This document shows, in pieces, positions 1-9,289 of a stretch of 64,000 nucleotides of DNA (position 1 is the stretch's first letter; each line of letters begins with the position of its first letter). The translations under genes and the position numbers were made by a program. This DNA comes from Dallia pectoralis (lineage: Eukaryota > Chordata > Actinopteri > Esociformes > Umbridae): NCBI GenBank assembly GCA_029465975.1, contig CM055737.1, positions 19,927,502 to 19,991,501 of the forward strand, given 5' to 3'. The notes under the pieces were generated by a model, which did no database searches, had not been told where the DNA came from, and saw nothing but the letters and a program-made list of their open reading frames with translations.

Positions 1-329
1 GGCGTTTTCAGGGTGGTGTGGCCGTAAGCTATTAGAAAAGTTGAAGTTACAACTCTCATTGATTTCTTTACTGCATAATTAACTTTTTGATTGTTTGTTT
101 CTTCCCGCCAAGAAAATAACAAAATGCTTACAACACTAGATATTTCCAGGCGGTCTCCCATCCAAGTACTAACCAAGCCCGACCCTGTTTGGTTTCCGAG
201 ATCAGGCGTTTTCAGGGTGGTGTGGCCGTAAGCTATTAGAAAAGTTGAAATTACAGCTCTTATTGATTTCTTCACTGCATAATTAACTTTTTGATTGATT
301 GTTTCTTCCCGCCAAGAAAATAACATAAT

Positions 330-447
330 GCTTACAACACTAGATATTCCCAGGCGGTCTCCCATCCAAGTACTAACCAAGCCCAACCCTGCTTGGCTTC
401 CGAGATCAGACCAGATCGGGCATTTTCAGGGTGGTGTGGCCGTAAGC
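330..447 (-). rRNA. 5S ribosomal RNA, full-length (L) copy
   Basis: A 118-nt copy retaining loop C and all of the internal control region. It carries T instead of C at nt 63 and G97 in box C. The gene just downstream (126-233) and the one just upstream (544-651) are both 108-nt short forms, so this copy shows the L/S alternation. Confidence 0.85.
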
Positions 448-747
448 TATTAGAAGAGTTGAAATTACAGCTGTTATTGATTTCTTCACTGCATAATTAA
501 CTTTTTGATAGATTGTTTCTTCCCACCAAGAAAATAACAAAATGCTTACAACACTAGATATTCCTAGGCGGTCGCCTATCCAAGTACTAACCAAGCCCGA
601 CCCTGCTTGGCTTCCGAGATCGGGCGTTTTCAGGGTGGTGTGGCCGTAAGCGATAAGACAAGTTGAAATTACAGCTCTTATTGATTTCTTCACTGCATAA
701 TTAACTTTTTGATTGATTGTTTCTTCCCGCCATGAAAATAACAAAAT

Positions 748-865
748 GCTTACAACACTAGATATTCCTAGGCGGTCTCCCATCCAAGTACTAACCAAGC
801 CCAACCCTGCTTGGCTTCCGAGATCAGACGAGATCGGGCGTTTTCAGGGTGGTGTGGCCGTAAGC
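748..865 (-). rRNA. 5S ribosomal RNA, full-length (L) copy
   Basis: A 118-nt gene whose 5' GCTTACGGC pairs with 3' GTTGTAAGC to close helix I. It has T63 and A97 and an intact GGATGGGAGACC box C. It is flanked by short copies at 544-651 and 962-1069. Confidence 0.85.
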
Positions 866-1849
866 TATTAGAAAAGTTGAAATTACAGCTCTTATTGATT
901 TATTCACTGCATAATTAACTTTATGATTGATTGTTTCTTCCCGCCATGAAAATAACGAAATGCTTACAACACTAGATATTACTAGGCGGTCTCCCATCCA
1001 AGTACTAACCAAGCCCGACCCTGTTTGGCTTCCGAGATCGGGCATTTTCAGGGTGTTGTGGCCGTAAGCTATTAGAAAAGTTGAAATTACAGCTCTTATT
1101 GATTTCTTCACTGCATAATTAACTTTTTGATAGATTGTTTCTTCCCGCCAAGAAACTAACAAAATGCTTACAACACTAGATATTCCTAGGCGGTCGCCTA
1201 TCCAAGTACTAACCAAGCCCGACCCTGCTTGGCTTCCGAGATCAGACGAGATCGGGCGATTTCAGGGTGGTGTGGCCGTAAGCGATAAGACAAGTTGAAA
1301 TTACAGCTCTTATTGATTTCTTCACTGCATAATTAACTTTTTGATTGATTGTTTCTTCCCGCCATGAAAATAACAAAATGCTTACAACACTAGATATTCC
1401 TAGGCGGTCTCCCATCCAAGTACTAACCAAGCCCAACCCTGCTTGGCTTCCGAGATCAGACGAGATCGGGCGTTTTCAGGGTGGTGTGGCCGTAAGCTAT
1501 TAGAAAAGTTGAAATTACAGCTCTTATTGATTTCTTCACTGCATAATTAACTTTTTGATTGATTGTTTCTTCCCGCCAAGAAAATAACAAAATGCTTACA
1601 ACACTAGATATTACTAGGCGGTCTCCCATCCAAGTACTAACCAAGCCCGACCCTGTTTGGCTTCCGAGATCGGGCGTTTTCAGGGTGGTGTGGCCGTAGG
1701 CTATTAGAACAGTTGAAATTACAGCTCTTATTGATTTCTTCACTGCATAATTAACTTTTTGATTGATTGTTTCTTCCCGCCAAGAAAATAACAAAATGCT
1801 TACAACACTAGATATTCCCAGGCGGTCTCCCATCCAAGTACTAACCAAG

Positions 1850-2349
1850 NNNNNNNNNNNNNNNNNNNNNNNNNNNNNNNNNNNNNNNNNNNNNNNNNNN
1901 NNNNNNNNNNNNNNNNNNNNNNNNNNNNNNNNNNNNNNNNNNNNNNNNNNNNNNNNNNNNNNNNNNNNNNNNNNNNNNNNNNNNNNNNNNNNNNNNNNNN
2001 NNNNNNNNNNNNNNNNNNNNNNNNNNNNNNNNNNNNNNNNNNNNNNNNNNNNNNNNNNNNNNNNNNNNNNNNNNNNNNNNNNNNNNNNNNNNNNNNNNNN
2101 NNNNNNNNNNNNNNNNNNNNNNNNNNNNNNNNNNNNNNNNNNNNNNNNNNNNNNNNNNNNNNNNNNNNNNNNNNNNNNNNNNNNNNNNNNNNNNNNNNNN
2201 NNNNNNNNNNNNNNNNNNNNNNNNNNNNNNNNNNNNNNNNNNNNNNNNNNNNNNNNNNNNNNNNNNNNNNNNNNNNNNNNNNNNNNNNNNNNNNNNNNNN
2301 NNNNNNNNNNNNNNNNNNNNNNNNNNNNNNNNNNNNNNNNNNNNNNNNN
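1850..2349. other. Assembly gap, 500 N
   Basis: Exactly 500 N, a placeholder size. The sequence to the left ends inside a minus-strand 5S gene. The sequence to the right begins in spacer of a plus-strand unit. The array orientation therefore changes across this gap. Confidence 0.99.
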
Positions 2350-2655
2350 ATTTTGTTATTTTCATGGCGGGAAGAAACAATCAATCAAAAAGTTAATTAT
2401 GCAGTGAAGAAATCAATAAGAGCTGTAATTTCAACTTTTCTAATAGCTTACGCCACAACACCTGAAATCGCCCGATCTCGTCTGATCTCGGAAGCCAAAC
2501 AGGGTCGGGCTTGGTTAGTACTTGGATGGAGACCGCCTAGGAATATCTAGTGTTGTAAGCATTTTGTTATTTTCATGGCGGGAAGAAACAATCAATCAAA
2601 AGTTAATTATGCAGTGAAGAAATCAATAACAGCTGTAATTTCAACTGTTCTAATA

Positions 2656-2773
2656 GCTTACGGCCACACCACCCTGAAAACGCCCGATCTCGTCTGATCT
2701 CGGAAGCCAAGCAGCGTCGGGCTTGGTTAGTACTTGGATGGGAGACCGCCTGGGAATATCTAGTGTTGTAAGC
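2656..2773 (+). rRNA. 5S ribosomal RNA copy, near consensus
   Basis: A 118-nt gene with helix I ends GCTTAC/GTAAGC and full loop C. It has a G-to-C change in the box A run (AAGCAGCGTC), where nearly all other copies read AAGCAGGGTC. This is the best-preserved copy between the first gap and the LINE. Confidence 0.8.
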
Positions 2774-3497
2774 ATTTTGTTATTTTCTTGGCGGGAAGAA
2801 ACAAACAATCAAAAAGTTAATTATGCAGTGAAGAAATCAATAAGAGCTGTAACTTCAAATTTTCTAATAGCTTACGGCCACACCGCCTAGAAAACGCCCG
2901 ATCTAGAAAGCCAAACAGGGTGAACTTGGTTTGAAATGCTTGGATGGGAGACCGCTAGGAATATCTGAGTGTTGTAAGCATTTTGTTATTTTCATGGCGG
3001 AAGAAACAATCAATCATAAAGTTAATTATGCATTGAAGAAATAATAAACTGTAATTTCAGCTTTTCTCTACAATAGCTTACGTACCACCTGAAAACGCCC
3101 GATCTCGTCTGATCTCGGAAGCCAAGCAGGGTTGGAACGGATTTAGTACTTGGATGGGAGACGCCTAGGAATATCTAGTGTTGTAAGCATTTTATTATTA
3201 TTTTCATGGCGGGAAGAAACAATCAATCAAAGTTAATTATGCAGTGAAGAAATCAATAAGAGCTGTAATTTCAACTTCTCTTATCATTACAGCCACACCA
3301 CCCTGAAATCGCCCGATCTCGTCTGATCTCGGAAACCAAACAGGGTCGGGCTTAGTTACTACTTGGATGGGGAGACCGCCTGGAAGATCTAGTGTTGTAA
3401 GCATTATGTTATTTTCATGGCGGAAGAAACAATCAATCAAAAAGTTAATTATGCAATGAAGAAATCAATAAGAGCTGTAATTTTCAACTTTTCTAAA

Positions 3498-3526
3498 GCT
3501 TACGGCCACACCACCCTGAAACGCCC
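3498..3526 (+). pseudogene. 5S rRNA gene, 5' fragment split by LINE insertion
   Basis: These 29 bases match the 5S 5' end through nt 30 (GCTTACGG...GAAACGCCC, one A short). The match stops abruptly at 3526 and LINE sequence begins at 3527. The rest of the gene resumes at 8894 after the LINE poly(A) tail. The fragment contains no internal control element and cannot direct 5S transcription alone. Confidence 0.92.
3518..3526 (+). repeat. Target-site duplication, left copy
   Basis: GAAACGCCC lies directly before the first LINE base and corresponds to 5S nt 21-30 with one A missing from the A-run. The right copy (8894-8903) is GAAAACGCCC. The one-base difference sits in a homopolymer and also occurs in several intact units nearby, so it may be natural or a sequencing error. 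Confidence 0.85.
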
Positions 3527-3739
3527 TCTGTTGGTTGGGAGTTTGTTGTGTCAGGAAGTGAGTGAGAAAGCAGGTGGAAAGTGTTTGTTTAGGGAGTCGT
3601 TTTGTTCGTAATATATTTGTTTTCGTTATTTGTAGTATCAAGAGTTTGTTTGTCAATTAGTTCCTGTGTGTTTTTGTCGTTCCCCGACAGCTTTGTCTGT
3701 TTGGGGGAGTGCCTGTGTTTAATGTTGAGGAAGGATAAC
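3527..3739 (+). other. LINE 5' leader (5' UTR)
   Basis: This stretch lies between the insertion junction and the first plausible ORF1 start (ATG at 3740). It is T- and G-rich with no recognisable protein. An open frame from 3602 runs through it but its first 46 residues look hydrophobic and non-domain-like, so I take it as fortuitous. Any LINE promoter should lie here, because only the first 30 bases of the host 5S gene, lacking the internal control region, remain upstream. No promoter motif could be identified. Confidence 0.6.
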
Positions 3740-4889
3740 ATGGTAATGGACAACGGAAAGAATTATGACTTGAGAATGAACAAACAAACAATTGAGAAAC
3801 GAGGACGGACAAACAGTGCGACTGTGAGCGAGGAAAACAACAAAGAGAAAGCACACCGGAACAGAGCGAACAAACGGAGAGGTAGGGAGCGGCGGGCAGG
3901 AGAAACTTTTCAAAGAACAAAGAAGTACGGAAAAGAGTTGACTGTGGAAGTGGAGGTGGAAGGAACAGAAAATGTGTCGATGATGGAAGTGCTGAGAGCG
4001 GTGAAGAAAGAGTGTGGAGAGGTGTTGGGATGCAGAGTGAGAGGGAACGAAAATATGAACTCACCATGAAGGACGGAAGCGAAGGAGAAATTAATGGACG
4101 GCATAAGAGTGAAGAGCGCTGGTACACGCCAGAACATTGTGAACAATGGAAATGGTGGTGTCATTTATTAATTTGCCGGTATATTTGGAGAATGGAAGAA
4201 TCTGGCCAGATTGAGAGAGTGGGGAGTACAGGCCATGTCCCCAATAAAGGCGAGTATGGCCGGGAACTGAGATTGTGGACGGAACAAGATTTTTAAAAGT
4301 GAAGTTCACTGAAAGAGAGTCCGGTCACTCCCTATTCCACCAAATTTGATACACTGAGGGAAGTGGAATATTTCAGGGTAATCCCGACAGACAGGTGAGA
4401 GTCTGCAGGCTTTGTATCAAACCCGGACACATCTTTCGAGACTGCCCGAATTTAAATGTTTCAGGAGGTGGGGCGAAAGGGACACTACGCAAGAGAGTGT
4501 GTTTGGATGGAGCGAAGAGGAGGAGGAGGAGAGAGAGACGAAGAGGGCGAATATGTGGGCCGAGGTGTGCGAAAAAAAGAAGGAGCAGGGAAGGTGTTCG
4601 AGACATCACCGAGGACGAGTGGAGGGAAGGCGAGATGGAGCAGGCGGGAGGTGGTGTGGACAGGCGGGACGGAGAGTGGAATGGAGATGGAGCTGGCAGG
4701 CAGAAGGGAGCAAGCGGGAGAGGAGCAGAGCCCAGAGAAGAAAGCGGAGAGAGAAAAAAAGAGGACAAGATAGGCAGCGAAACAACGGGAGGAGGAGATG
4801 ATGAAGAGGTGAAAGTAGGCAGAGGAGGAAGGAGAGAGGAGGAGGAAGAAGGGACTTTTCAAGGGCAAAAACGGTGGTTCAGAGACTGA
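3740..4889 (+). pseudogene. LINE ORF1 (zinc-knuckle RNA-binding protein), frameshifted
   Basis: ORF1 proteins of Tx1-like LINEs bind element RNA. The proposed ATG at 3740 opens a charged N-terminal region (Lys/Arg/Glu-rich, about 110 residues to 4069) before the frame shifts. Fragments recognisable in other frames are LREWGVQAMSPIKA at 4211-4252 and VDGTRFLKVKF at 4275-4307, which resemble the conserved mid-region of fish and frog Tx1 ORF1. Two CCHC knuckles follow at 4404-4500. The C-terminal part (4500-4889) is an Arg/Glu/Gly-rich purine tract, open in three frames at once, so the true frame there is uncertain. I see at least three frame changes, so no intact ORF1 protein is encoded. Confidence 0.7.
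4404..4500 (+). other. ORF1 tandem CCHC zinc knuckles
   Basis: The first knuckle, CRLCIKPGHIFRDC, spans 4404-4445 with spacing C-X2-C-X4-H-X4-C, intact in one frame. The second begins with Cys at 4457 in another frame and ends with GRKGHYAREC up to 4500 in a third. A frameshift and a missing second Cys therefore break it. Paired knuckles of this kind are typical of ORF1 in the Tx1 clade and of retroelement nucleic-acid-binding proteins generally. Confidence 0.75.
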
Positions 4890-4998
4890 ATGCCAAAAGA
4901 GAGCGGAAGGACCGAAACGTGAGGAGAGAATAAAAGGACCGCGGTCTGGTATGTAATTTAAATGTTTGTTTCAATGTTTACTTTCTTTGCTTGCTCTC

Positions 4999-5680
4999 AT
5001 GGCCACTGTAACATCAATAAATGTAAACAGGTTAAGGGATATGGAGAAAATGAAAAAACTGTTGTTTATATATAGAAGTGATGTATTGTGTATTCAAAAA
5101 CAAATTAAGGATAGGGAAAAGGTAAAGGAAATGAGGAGCTGTGGGAGGCACATGTTTACAATAATGGGGCAACTAATGCAAGAGGGTAGCGATTTTGATT
5201 AAGGACAAGTAGAAGATGTTAGGGAGGTGTATAAAGGACCAGACAGGGAGGATATTGGTAGTAGAGTTTAGATATAGGAAAGTAGAGTTTCGTGAATTAA
5301 TGTATATGTGCCAAATGTAGAAACGGATAGGAGAGTTATTATTCAGGAGTTGGGAGGGTTAGTAGCAGGGGAGGTGTATTATAGTAGGAGATTTCAACAT
5401 TAAGTGCAGTAGATTAGATGTAGGTAAGGGGGTAGAATTTAGATGGGAAAGGTCAAGGTCATGTTACTAGAGTTGATGAGGAGAAGGGTCTATTGGATGT
5501 GTGGAGGTATGAGAATCCAGAGAAGAGTTCACGAGGAGACAGATGAGAGAGGGTGTTGAAACAAGTAGAATAGATTTAGTGTTAGTACAGGCAGATATGA
5601 TTGGATATATAGACAGAGTTAGACATCAGAAATAGCTTTAGTGATCCACGATGGGGTTAGGTTTAGTATCAAGGTAGGGA
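4999..5680 (+). other. ORF2 APE-type endonuclease domain, broken
   Basis: N-terminal INVNRLRD (Asn codon at 5020-5022) and SDVLCIQ (ending 5097) match the first two blocks of LINE AP endonucleases. The residue after that Gln, normally a catalytic Glu, is Lys here (codon 5098-5100). Later, TSRIDLVLV at 5561-5587 matches the SRID block, and an SDH-like block near 5640-5655 is interrupted by an extra base. Intervening sequence contains several stops. The domain would select the 5S target in a living element. Confidence 0.7.
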
Positions 5681-6532
5681 CCGAGGAGGTAGGTGGAGGG
5701 ATGTGGATTTTGAATGTAGGGGTATATTGAGGAGGAAGAATGAGCAAAAGATTAGGGGTTACTAGATATGGAGAATGCTAGGATAGAAGAGGATATAGAG
5801 AATGATAGAGTAGATGCCCGGTATAGGTGAGAGATGGGAGGGAATTAAAAAATAGTATAAAATCAATGAGTATTAGATACAGTAGGAAAAGGAAAGAAAG
5901 GCTGAGGAGGGAAGAGCAGAGCTTGAGGAAAGGTTGAGGTAGAGTTAGAGAGGACAGAGGGAGGAAGAGGGATATAGCATGGAGAACTATTTAGGTGTCA
6001 AGATGGAGTTAGAGCGCTACGAGAGGAGAAGTGTAGAGGGCAATATTGAGGAGCAAGGCAAAATATGCATTAGAGGGAGAAAGTGTGCGGATATTTTTAG
6101 GGTTAGAAAAGGAAGCAGAGTAGGACATACATACATGAAATCAATAACAAAAGGGGAAGACAACGGAGGATTATGTGGAGATACTGGAGAGAGTGCAGGA
6201 GTTTTATGGAGAATTATATAAGAGGGAGGAGTAGAGGAGGATATTATAGAAGAAGTGCTGGATAGTGTAGATAGTGAGTTGAATGTGATAGATAGGAGTG
6301 GTGTGACAGGGGAATAAGAGAAGCAGAGGTGATAGAGCGATAGAAGGTTTAGGTAGTGGGAAAAGTCCGGGAGTGATGGGATAGGGATAGAGTTGTACAA
6401 AGTATATAAGAAAGAGATAGCGCCAATATTAGTAGAGGTTTTTAGTTGTATGGAGAGAACAGGGGTAGTGCAGGACAGGATGGTGGAAGGAGTGATCACA
6501 ATATTATATAAGAAGGGAGCAAGTTAGATTTA

Positions 6533-7280
6533 GAGAATTATAGGCCAATTAGTTTATTAAATGTAGATTATAAGATATTGACAAAAGTGTTAGCAAATAG
6601 AGTAAAGAAAGTGATTGGGGAAATAGTAAAACCAACTCAGTGTTATAGTGTACCAGGTAGGGATATAGCAGATACCGTAGGGACAGTTAGGGACGTGATA
6701 GAGCACATGAAGAGAGATAGGATAGGGGAGTAGTTATAGGGATAGATTGGAATAAAGCCTTTGATAGAGTAGAACACCAGTTTCTGTTTAGGGTTTTAGA
6801 GAAGTGTGGTTTTGGGAAGAGAATGGTAGGATGGGTGAAGAGATTGTATGGGAGTGCGAGGAGTTGTGTAAAGGTGAATGGGGTTTTAACAGAGAGGTTT
6901 CAGGTGGAGAGGTCGGTGAGACAGGGGTGTCCGTTATCTGCACTATTATATGCCATCACAGCAGAGCCACTGGCTACACTAATTAAAAAGGGATACAGAG
7001 GTGAAGGGGATTATGTTGCCGTATGGTGGGGTGTGTGTGATAAATCAATATGCAGATGACACAACAATCACGGTGAGGATGGAGGTAGTGTGAAAAGAGT
7101 GTTGGAATTGGTGGAGAAATATGGGAGAGCGTCAGGAGCTAAAATCAACAAGGACAAGTCTGAGATCATGTATATAGGTGGAGTAAAGAGGGTAGATGTA
7201 GGGCTTAGAGTCGAGGAAAGATATATGAAGGTCTTAGGAGTGAACTTAGGAGTGGAGAGTAAGGAGGCGAGGATGTGACA
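6533..7280 (+). other. ORF2 reverse transcriptase domain, broken
   Basis: Ordered RT blocks are visible: ENYRPISLLN from 6533, IDWNKAFDRVEH at 6742-6777 (first catalytic Asp), RQGCPLS at 6919-6939, and YADD at 7049-7060 (the catalytic Asp pair), then GRASGAKINKDKSEIMYIG at 7123-7179. These identify a non-LTR reverse transcriptase of the L1/Tx1 type. Catalytic residues are present, but the blocks lie in different frames, separated by frameshifts near 6735 and 7000-7040 and by a stop near 7092. Confidence 0.85.
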
Positions 7281-8718
7281 TGGACAGGAGTAATAAATAA
7301 AATAAGAGCGGTGTGTGCAACGTGGAGGGTGAGGAAGTTAAAGATAAAAGGGAAGGTGGTGGTGGTGAACAGTTTGTTGTTGTCAGTGTGTGTGTATGTA
7401 ATGAGTGTCCTTGAAATGCCAGTATGGGTAATGAATGAGTTAAACACAATTGTGCGGGACTTTATGTGGGAAGGAAGGGGTGAAAATTGCACAGAAAACT
7501 TTGGTGGGGAAATGGTGGGAAGGGGGCTAAATTTAATGGATTTAGAAACAAAAAGGACAGCAGTTAGAATAAAAACTGTGAAAAAATACAAAGTGGGAAG
7601 GTGGAACTACGGGTGGAAGGAAATGTTAAAGAAATATATTGATGATGTTGGAGGAATAGGTGAGAGCGGGTGGTACATGGGGTTTAAACAATCAATGACG
7701 GTAGGAATACCAGAGATTTATAGAGAGGTGTTGGAGGCGTGGAGAAGGTTCTTACCAAAAGTGGAGTATGAATGTGAAGACCTTAAAATGTTTGTGAATA
7801 TGCCGGTGTTTTTAAATGAACAATTAAAATATAATAATAAAACAATATATGAACCAAAACTTATAGAAGGGGAATAAGACAGGTGAAGGACCTCATTTAT
7901 GAGGTGGTGCCAGGATTCCTAAGGGATAATTGTATATATGACGCTGTGTGTGAATTGGATGGGATGGAAAATAGAGAGAAGGTGACAAAAATATATGAAA
8001 AAAATTAAATCAGCTATACCTGTGAAATGGACCAATGAAATTGAAAAGAATGTGTGATAACAAATGAAGATTATGTGCCTGAGATTTATGTGGTGGAAGA
8101 TGAGAAAAAAAATGTAAGATGAAAAGTATTAGTGTGAAGAAAGTGTATGAAAGGTTGATTGTTGATGTGAGAAAGGAGCCGGCGGCGGAGAAGGTGTGGA
8201 GCAGAGTGTTTGTGGAGTTGGATGTGAAAAAATATGGTCAAATATAAAAATTCAATATAACAGTATAGAATGTGATAACAATGATTTCATGATTAGACAT
8301 AATAGAATATATACGAATGTGGTGTTCAGTCAAATAAATAATAATGTTAGTGCTGTGTGTGATGTTTGTAGCAGTGGTCATGAGAGCTTTTTACATTATT
8401 TCTTGGAGTGTGGTGAACTGGTGTCCTTTTTGATTTCTTAAAAAACTTGTTAAAAGAAAATTGGACTTTTGATTTTGATTTGGAGGAAGGGTGGAGGACA
8501 CTGTTTTTGTTTGGTTTATTTGATAAAAGGAAAAACTTTAATTTATGTTTGTTTAATTTTGTTTTAAGTCATGCCAGACTCGCGGTCGTTTACAGACGGA
8601 ACTATGCACATTTTGAGAAGAAAAGGTAGAAATTCAGCACTTGTTTAGATCAGTTATAAAGAGGGATGTGGAGGTGGCTTGTAAATATGGAGGGAAGGAA
8701 GCGAAAGAGTTTTTGTGA
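7275..8718 (+). other. ORF2 C-terminal region with CCHC finger
   Basis: A 200-residue open stretch (7275-7877) has the W..VINKIRAVCATWRVRKLKIKGKV pattern found after the RT in Tx1/L1 elements. After several frame changes (7880-8195) a second open stretch carries CDVC...H....C at 8358-8411, spacing C-X2-C-X8-H-X4-C, the standard C-terminal finger of APE-type LINE ORF2. A third (8447-8629) contains LFNFVLSHARLAVVYRRN, then the frame continues to TGA 8716-8718. Confidence 0.7.
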
Positions 8719-8893
8719 GCAGGAATACGTTAATTTATGAAAGGGAGGAGGGAGAAATTTTGTTTAATTGGTGAAGGGAATGTATGCTGTCTGTAAAAGT
8801 TATTGATTGGGTGAACTTGGTGTTGGGTAGATATTGTATTGTACTTGTAAATTTGTGAATTTGTGAAAATTAATAAAAAAAAAAAAAAAAAAA
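8719..8893 (+). other. LINE 3' UTR and poly(A) tail
   Basis: About 156 bases follow the ORF2 stop, then 19 consecutive A at 8875-8893. The tail abuts GAAAACGCCC of the 5S gene with no extra bases. AATTAATAAAA just before the tail may serve as a weak polyadenylation-like signal; no canonical AATAAA is separable from the tail itself. The A-tail rather than a short tandem repeat is the 3' end type of this copy. Confidence 0.8.
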
Positions 8894-8903
8894 GAAAACG
8901 CCC
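8894..8903 (+). repeat. Target-site duplication, right copy
   Basis: GAAAACGCCC follows the last A of the LINE tail and equals 5S nt 21-30. It repeats the left flank (3518-3526). The first-strand nick thus lay between nt 20 and 21 on the bottom strand, and the second about 10 nt away, after nt 30 on the top strand. Confidence 0.88.
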
Positions 8904-8991
8904 GATCTCGTCTGATCTCGGAAGCCAAGCAGGGTCGGGCTTGGTTAGTACTTGGATGGGAGACCGCCTAGGAATATCTAGTGTTGTAAGC
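8894..8991 (+). pseudogene. 5S rRNA gene, 3' fragment split by LINE insertion
   Basis: This fragment runs from nt 21 to nt 118 of the gene whose 5' end is at 3498-3526. It keeps box A, the intermediate element and box C unchanged and the T4 terminator just after it. TFIIIA binding could therefore survive. A start set about 50 nt upstream of box A would then fall near the insertion junction or in the LINE poly(A) tail. It cannot form helix I and is not a normal 5S RNA. Confidence 0.92.
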
Positions 8992-9289
8992 ATTTTGTTA
9001 TTTTCTTGGCGGGAAGAAACAATCAATCAAAAGTTAATTATGCAGTGAAGAAATCAATAACAGCTGTATTTTCAAATGTTCTAATACCCTACGGCCACAC
9101 CACCCTGAAAACGCCTGATCTCGGAAGCCAAGCAGGGTCGGGCTTGGTTAGTACTTGGATGGGAGACCGCCTGGGAATATCTAGTGTTGTAAGCATTTTG
9201 TTATTTTCTTGGCGGGAAGAAACAATCAATCAAAAGTTAATTATGCAGTGAAGAAATCAATAACAGCTGTAATTTCAACTTTTCTAATA

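Larger units (their letters stand above)
1..1849 (-). repeat. Tandem 5S rDNA array, minus-strand segment 1 (10 copies)
   Basis: Ten 5S genes lie head to tail on the minus strand. The first is cut by the window edge (1-29) and the last by the gap (1798-1849). Complete genes are 126-233, 330-447, 544-651, 748-865, 962-1069, 1166-1283, 1380-1497 and 1594-1701. Lengths run 108, 118, 108, 118, 108, 118, 118 and 108 nt, so long and short forms nearly alternate. Each gene is separated from the next by a 96-bp AT-rich spacer. Copies at 544-651 and 1166-1283 carry a changed box C (GGATAGGCG instead of GGATGGGAG on the sense strand). Transcription would run leftwards, away from the plus-strand array beyond the gap. 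Confidence 0.95.
2350..3526 (+). repeat. Degenerate plus-strand 5S rDNA units left of the LINE
   Basis: Five 5S copies lie at 2446-2560, 2656-2773, 2870-2979, 3076-3188 and 3285-3402. A sixth starts at 3498 and is cut by the LINE. They contain many single-base and few-base insertions and deletions, such as a shortened 5' end at 2446, an extra base in GAATATCTGAGTG near 2960-2970, and missing bases near 3076-3110. The spacers are also irregular. Units right of the LINE are much cleaner, so this segment is either an old degenerate array edge or poorly polished sequence. The copy at 2656 is the only one here with near-normal length and sequence. Confidence 0.9.
4999..8718 (+). pseudogene. LINE ORF2 (endonuclease-reverse transcriptase), frameshifted
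   Basis: This frame would encode about 1240 residues, the usual size for Tx1/L1-type ORF2. The protein nicks target DNA and copies element RNA at the nick. The likely start is ATG 4999, directly before ATVTSINVNRLRD, the first endonuclease block. The order is APE endonuclease (about 4999-5680), linker, reverse transcriptase (about 6530-7280), thumb/C-terminal region and a CCHC finger at 8358-8411. The C-terminal frame closes at TGA 8716-8718 after KRDVEVACKYGGKEAKEF. Frame changes and in-frame stops occur repeatedly, most densely at 5200-6530. The longest clean stretch is 7275-7877. The copy cannot make a functional protein as read. Confidence 0.8.
3527..8893 (+). mobile_element. Tx1/L1-like non-LTR retrotransposon inserted in a 5S gene
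   Basis: A 5367-bp element in the same orientation as the surrounding 5S genes. In order it holds a 5' leader, ORF1 with CCHC zinc knuckles, ORF2 with an APE-type endonuclease, reverse transcriptase and C-terminal CCHC finger, a short 3' UTR and 19 terminal A. The 9/10-bp duplication of 5S nt 21-30 at its ends is the mark of target-primed reverse transcription. Full structure, tail and duplication indicate a complete-length insertion. Both ORFs are broken by many single-base frameshifts. The ORF1 type and ORF2 layout resemble the Tx1 clade, in which the Mutsu family is known to target 5S genes. Assignment to Mutsu is an inference needing comparison with a repeat library. The sense strand is strongly purine-rich. 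Confidence 0.9.

Noticed and set aside
1763..2407. Open frames that run through the N gaps
   Set aside because: Most of their length is undetermined residues; they are artefacts of reading through gaps, as are those at 23.4-24.1, 44.6-45.4 and 61.4-62.2 kb.
3602..3739. Extended ORF1 start at 3602
   Set aside because: The 46 residues before ATG 3740 are hydrophobic and unlike ORF1 N-termini. The frame is open by chance in T-rich leader sequence.
3657..4127. Long antisense open frames within the LINE (also 4373-4868, 6017-6499 and 7205-7591)
   Set aside because: They are Ser/Pro/Leu-rich shadows of the purine-rich sense strand and carry no recognised motif.
3527..8893. LTR retrotransposon or endogenous retrovirus, suggested by the zinc knuckles
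   Set aside because: There are no terminal repeats, protease, RNase H or integrase. An A-tail, APE endonuclease and LINE-type RT with a C-terminal CCHC finger identify a non-LTR element.
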